A DNA stretch of 43,411 bases from Acholeplasmataceae bacterium. GTDB lineage: Bacteria > Bacillota_I > Bacilli_A > ML615J-28 > CAG-698. The DNA is taken from the NCBI GenBank assembly GCA_012841865.1, contig DUTX01000162.1, forward strand, positions 1 to 43,411, written 5' to 3'. Position 1 is the stretch's first letter. The number at the start of each line of letters is the position of its first letter. The notes under the pieces were generated by a model. The model was not told the origin of the DNA and did no database searches. It worked only from the letters and a program-made list of their open reading frames with translations. The position numbers and the translations under genes were made by a program. This document shows, in pieces, positions 40,668-43,411 of this stretch.

Positions 40668-43411
40668 TTGAACATTATCCAGTCCGAGAAGCACGATAGC
40701 ATGACCACGACTTACCGAAGTCATATCCGCTTGAACGGCTAGGAAATTTGTATAAATGTTCGTGCCTAATTCAGAAATTCCGCTTTCTAAGACCAAAGAT
40801 CTTTTTTCTCCTAAAGGAAGGACAACGGAATTATACTCTTGACCTTGTTCTTGAGCGATTTGATAGAATAATCCTTCGCTTAACGGGACAAGATGTTTTC
40901 CTTCATAGGGACCATCGTATGGGTACCAATCGCCTGATTGAAGCACATAAACAGTGATATCCGAGTAATTCGGTGTAGTGTGCTTATCAATCGGTATTTC
41001 GCCCTTAATTGCTTCGGTCGTATTTAGTTGTTCTGCAACCGGTAAAATCAACATTGTAAAGTTCATTTTATTTGATTTTAAATCGCTGCTTGGATCTTTA
41101 ATTGTCCTTAAGATACTGGCGTTAAGAGCGGCTCGGACTCCAGAATTAATCTTTGCTTTTAATTGCATTGCTGCAAACTCCATACTATAAGCCTTAAACC
41201 AAGGTTCTTCGCCGGATACCCAGTTATTGACTTCAATTGTTTCGGAATCAAAATATATCGTTTGAGCATAATCACTGGAGAACTTCGTGTCTTCTATATG
41301 GATAGCGGCGCCACCACTGGTTTCCAGAACTGCGTTACTTACAGATAAAGAGGCGATACCATAGCCGTAGATTGTATTAGCCCAGCTGTTGTAAAGATGA
41401 GCATTAGTTACGATTACTTCGGTTTCGTCACCTGACCAAATAGCAATTGTGCTCGAACCAATCACGACATTATCTACCGCAAGCGTTGTATTATTGCTGT
41501 TTGAAATCGCAACATAACCGCCTGAGTTTCTACCCATGACTTCCAAAGCTTCCTCAATATCGGATGCTCCTTCGGAATAGCTGATATTCGGCGTCTGAGT
41601 GTTACCGATAACTGTTAGATTATTGTAGGTAACTCCTCCGTAGTTAACTTTGGCGGGATTTGTTGTATCAACAGAAATATGCTTGAAGATTGAAATCTGA
41701 ACATTGCGGATTTTATATCCCGGAATGGTCGGAAGCGCCCCAGGTTGTGGTAATTTTGTTCCGCCGGGTAGCGTTATCCCAATATCACCAGGCGCATAAT
41801 TCGTATAAGGCAACTTGCTTCCGTCTATTGTGAAATAGTTTCCGTTTATCACCAAATTATCTTTGTTTTCAACATCAGCGGGTGAAATTCTTTGGTAAAC
41901 ATTCCCGACTTTATAAGCAAGACCATTGTTATAAAGACTTATAACACTTCCCGCACCATAGTTATACGGATATGTTATACCATCATCGGGATCAACATAG
42001 GTTTGTTCTGAATTAAGTTTCGCTTCGATATTCCGATGGACATTTATTCCCTTTACAAGCGTATTTGCATAAGCAATCTGTAATTCTTCGTTTGTAAAGA
42101 CATTGATTCCATCATTGATTGTTATTATAAATGCTTTCTTGGTAATAATTCCATCTTCTTTTAATTTCCTTGGAACAAAAGGATCTTTGATATCAATTTC
42201 GACTTTATAAGTTTTACCGCTCTCCCGGAAGAAGAAATGTTTCCCGTCACGGTAGATTTGCCAATCGCCGCTAGTGTTATTGCTGATTGTTACAGCTTGT
42301 TCACCTCCGCCCACAATTTCAAAAGCTTTAAAATCAAGGTAGGATGCGGGAAGTTCGATTTTCTTACCACCGGTAGTCTTAATCAATAAATCAAAATAGA
42401 AAGCATTGTCATTATTAAGAACATCGTTCTCATCGGCTCCAATTAAAGCTTTACCGACATAATATGGTTCCGCAACTTCATCATAGTAAAGTGTTTTTTC
42501 AATATTATCGGTAATATTCATGTAATGAGTCAAGTTTTCGCCTAATTCGTACTGGGAAACATAAGGATAAATCCTTCCTAAATACTCAGCACCGCCGACA
42601 GAGGATGTGAATGTAAATTCAATCTCCTGGTCTTCGGTTGTGTATAAATTTCCAAAAACCAAAGTATTATTGTTTTTAACTGTAACATACTCAGAGCCAG
42701 AGAGGATTGTGAACTGAGAATCTGGGAAGGTTATTTCGGTGTTACTAAAGAAATAGAAAACTGTTCCTGTATCTTCGGTCATTTTATGATAGTAATTACC
42801 GGAACTTTCTAGGACCGCCTGATCTTCTTTCTTCGTTACCGTTACTTCCTTACCGATGGCATTAGAAATACTTGCGCTTACAGTATTGATTAACTCACCG
42901 TTTTCATAGACTTTTATAACCGGAATTACTTTTACTTTATACGTCCCAAGATATTCAAGGACAATCCGATTATCAATGGTTGAGATGTAATAGTAAAGAT
43001 TTCCTTCTTGATCTTCAATATAGATATCATATTCTACATCGATTGTTTCAGTTGCCTCATCATACAAGGTTGCCAGAACTTCGCTGCTTAAATGCATCCA
43101 TTCTAAACGATTGGTATTAGCAGTAAATGTTGCTTCTAAGCCCTGTAAACGCCGGTAGTAAGCTATTAACTTCGCTGCTTCCCCGGATACTCCGGAAGCG
43201 GGCGCATATGCACTCTTTCCCTCAAAGACATACCCCGGTTCATAAGTTAAATAATAGGATTCTGTGCCTAGTCTCCAACCGATAAAGGCATACCCATTCT
43301 TAGTCGGGTGGTTTTTGCGATAAGTCTGACGAAGCACAGCCGCATTTGTCAGTTCCATATTTGTTAAACCGTTCATCAATTCAAAGGCTTCATTATCGCT
43401 TCCCATCGATG
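40665..43411 (-). CDS. Large beta-rich surface protein, partial at its 5' end
   Basis: At least 913 codons, open to the window edge. The first ATG at 43406 has no signal peptide or visible ribosome binding site, so the true start is probably outside. Near the visible N-terminus a segment (HPTKNGYAFIGWRLGTES) resembles the Listeria-Bacteroides (Flg_new) repeat found in adhesins. The middle is Thr-, Asn- and Tyr-rich beta sandwich-like sequence. Around residues 590-720 short strands of the type LAVDNVVIGSS and LSVSNAVLETSGGAAIHIED suggest a right-handed beta-helix. There is no LPxTG motif or membrane anchor at the C-terminus, which ends IVLLGLDNVQ. Function is unknown; an extracellular adhesin or a carbohydrate-binding role is a guess. 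Confidence 0.7.
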   Translation of the reverse strand, partial: SMGSDNEAFELMNGLTNMELTNAAVLRQTYRKNHPTKNGYAFIGWRLGTESYYLTYEPGYVFEGKSAYAPASGVSGEAAKLIAYYRRLQGLEATFTANTNRLEWMHLSSEVLATLYDEATETIDVEYDIYIEDQEGNLYYYISTIDNRIVLEYLGTYKVKVIPVIKVYENGELINTVSASISNAIGKEVTVTKKEDQAVLESSGNYYHKMTEDTGTVFYFFSNTEITFPDSQFTILSGSEYVTVKNNNTLVFGNLYTTEDQEIEFTFTSSVGGAEYLGRIYPYVSQYELGENLTHYMNITDNIEKTLYYDEVAEPYYVGKALIGADENDVLNNDNAFYFDLLIKTTGGKKIELPASYLDFKAFEIVGGGEQAVTISNNTSGDWQIYRDGKHFFFRESGKTYKVEIDIKDPFVPRKLKEDGIITKKAFIITINDGINVFTNEELQIAYANTLVKGINVHRNIEAKLNSEQTYVDPDDGITYPYNYGAGSVISLYNNGLAYKVGNVYQRISPADVENKDNLVINGNYFTIDGSKLPYTNYAPGDIGITLPGGTKLPQPGALPTIPGYKIRNVQISIFKHISVDTTNPAKVNYGGVTYNNLTVIGNTQTPNISYSEGASDIEEALEVMGRNSGGYVAISNSNNTTLAVDNVVIGSSTIAIWSGDETEVIVTNAHLYNSWANTIYGYGIASLSVSNAVLETSGGAAIHIEDTKFSSDYAQTIYFDSETIEVNNWVSGEEPWFKAYSMEFAAMQLKAKINSGVRAALNASILRTIKDPSSDLKSNKMNFTMLILPVAEQLNTTEAIKGEIPIDKHTTPNYSDITVYVLQSGDWYPYDGPYEGKHLVPLSEGLFYQIAQEQGQEYNSVVLPLGEKRSLVLESGISELGTNIYTNFLAVQADMTSVSRGHAIVLLGLDNVQ

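Noticed and set aside
1-43411. tRNA genes, CRISPR arrays, insertion sequences, phage genes
   Set aside because: None was seen on either strand; no regularly spaced direct repeats and no transposase or integrase motifs.

Overview
The window is low-GC DNA with AGGAGG-type ribosome binding sites, sigma-A promoters of the TTGACA/TATAAT kind, short intergenic gaps and TGA read as stop. Gene content (CotF-like spore-coat family proteins, TrmL, QueG, a TIGR01212 radical SAM protein, TldD/TldE, a single-chain iron-sulfur serine dehydratase) points to an anaerobic Bacillota bacterium, perhaps an Erysipelotrichia- or Acholeplasma/RF39-like lineage. That placement is inference. I found no tRNA or rRNA gene, CRISPR array, transposase or prophage gene.

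Layout. 1-2630: a GntP-type sugar-acid permease, cut by the window edge, behind a CdaR/PucR-type regulator. 2763-5027: the thyA-folA-plsC operon with its promoter and terminator. 5050-8243: an operon of MATE exporter, queG, trmL and a small unknown gene. 8327-8809: two small CotF-like genes. 8811-10369: a sirtuin behind a glutamate-racemase-like protein that has no cysteine. 10445-22083: the metabolic core. 22237-23519: psuG, then a probable structured non-coding RNA on the opposite strand with two perfect consensus promoters. 23534-31532: an AGCS sodium symporter, a radical SAM protein, metK, tldE-tldD and an FAD/Rieske oxidoreductase. 31545-36025: an MFS transporter, gltX and an ABC exporter whose ATPase motifs are all destroyed. 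36039-40619: a tandem GNAT protein, coaD, serine dehydratase, a PuuD-like amidohydrolase and galE. 40632-43411: the 3' part of a large beta-rich surface protein gene.

The core is an apparently complete methylaspartate pathway for glutamate fermentation. One tight minus-strand operon of ten genes (glmS-glmL-glmE-mal-citD-citE-citF-citC-citXG-murI, about 10 kb, promoter at 22055-22083) encodes adenosylcobalamin-dependent glutamate mutase and its reactivase, methylaspartate ammonia-lyase, and a three-subunit lyase with its acetylating and prosthetic-group enzymes. A convergent two-gene unit (10467-11860) encodes a two-subunit class I fumarase-type hydratase. Together these convert L-glutamate to 3-methylaspartate, mesaconate, (S)-citramalate, then acetate and pyruvate. 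The citrate-lyase-like genes are therefore better read as citramalate lyase, and the fumarase-like pair as mesaconase. MurI at the end of the operon may feed D-glutamate into the route.

The points most worth a second look are the unidentified structured RNA at 23192-23413, the intact but catalytically erased ABC transporter, the cysteine-free racemase homologue beside a sirtuin, the apparent ATC start of the FAD/Rieske gene, and MurI inside a catabolic operon.
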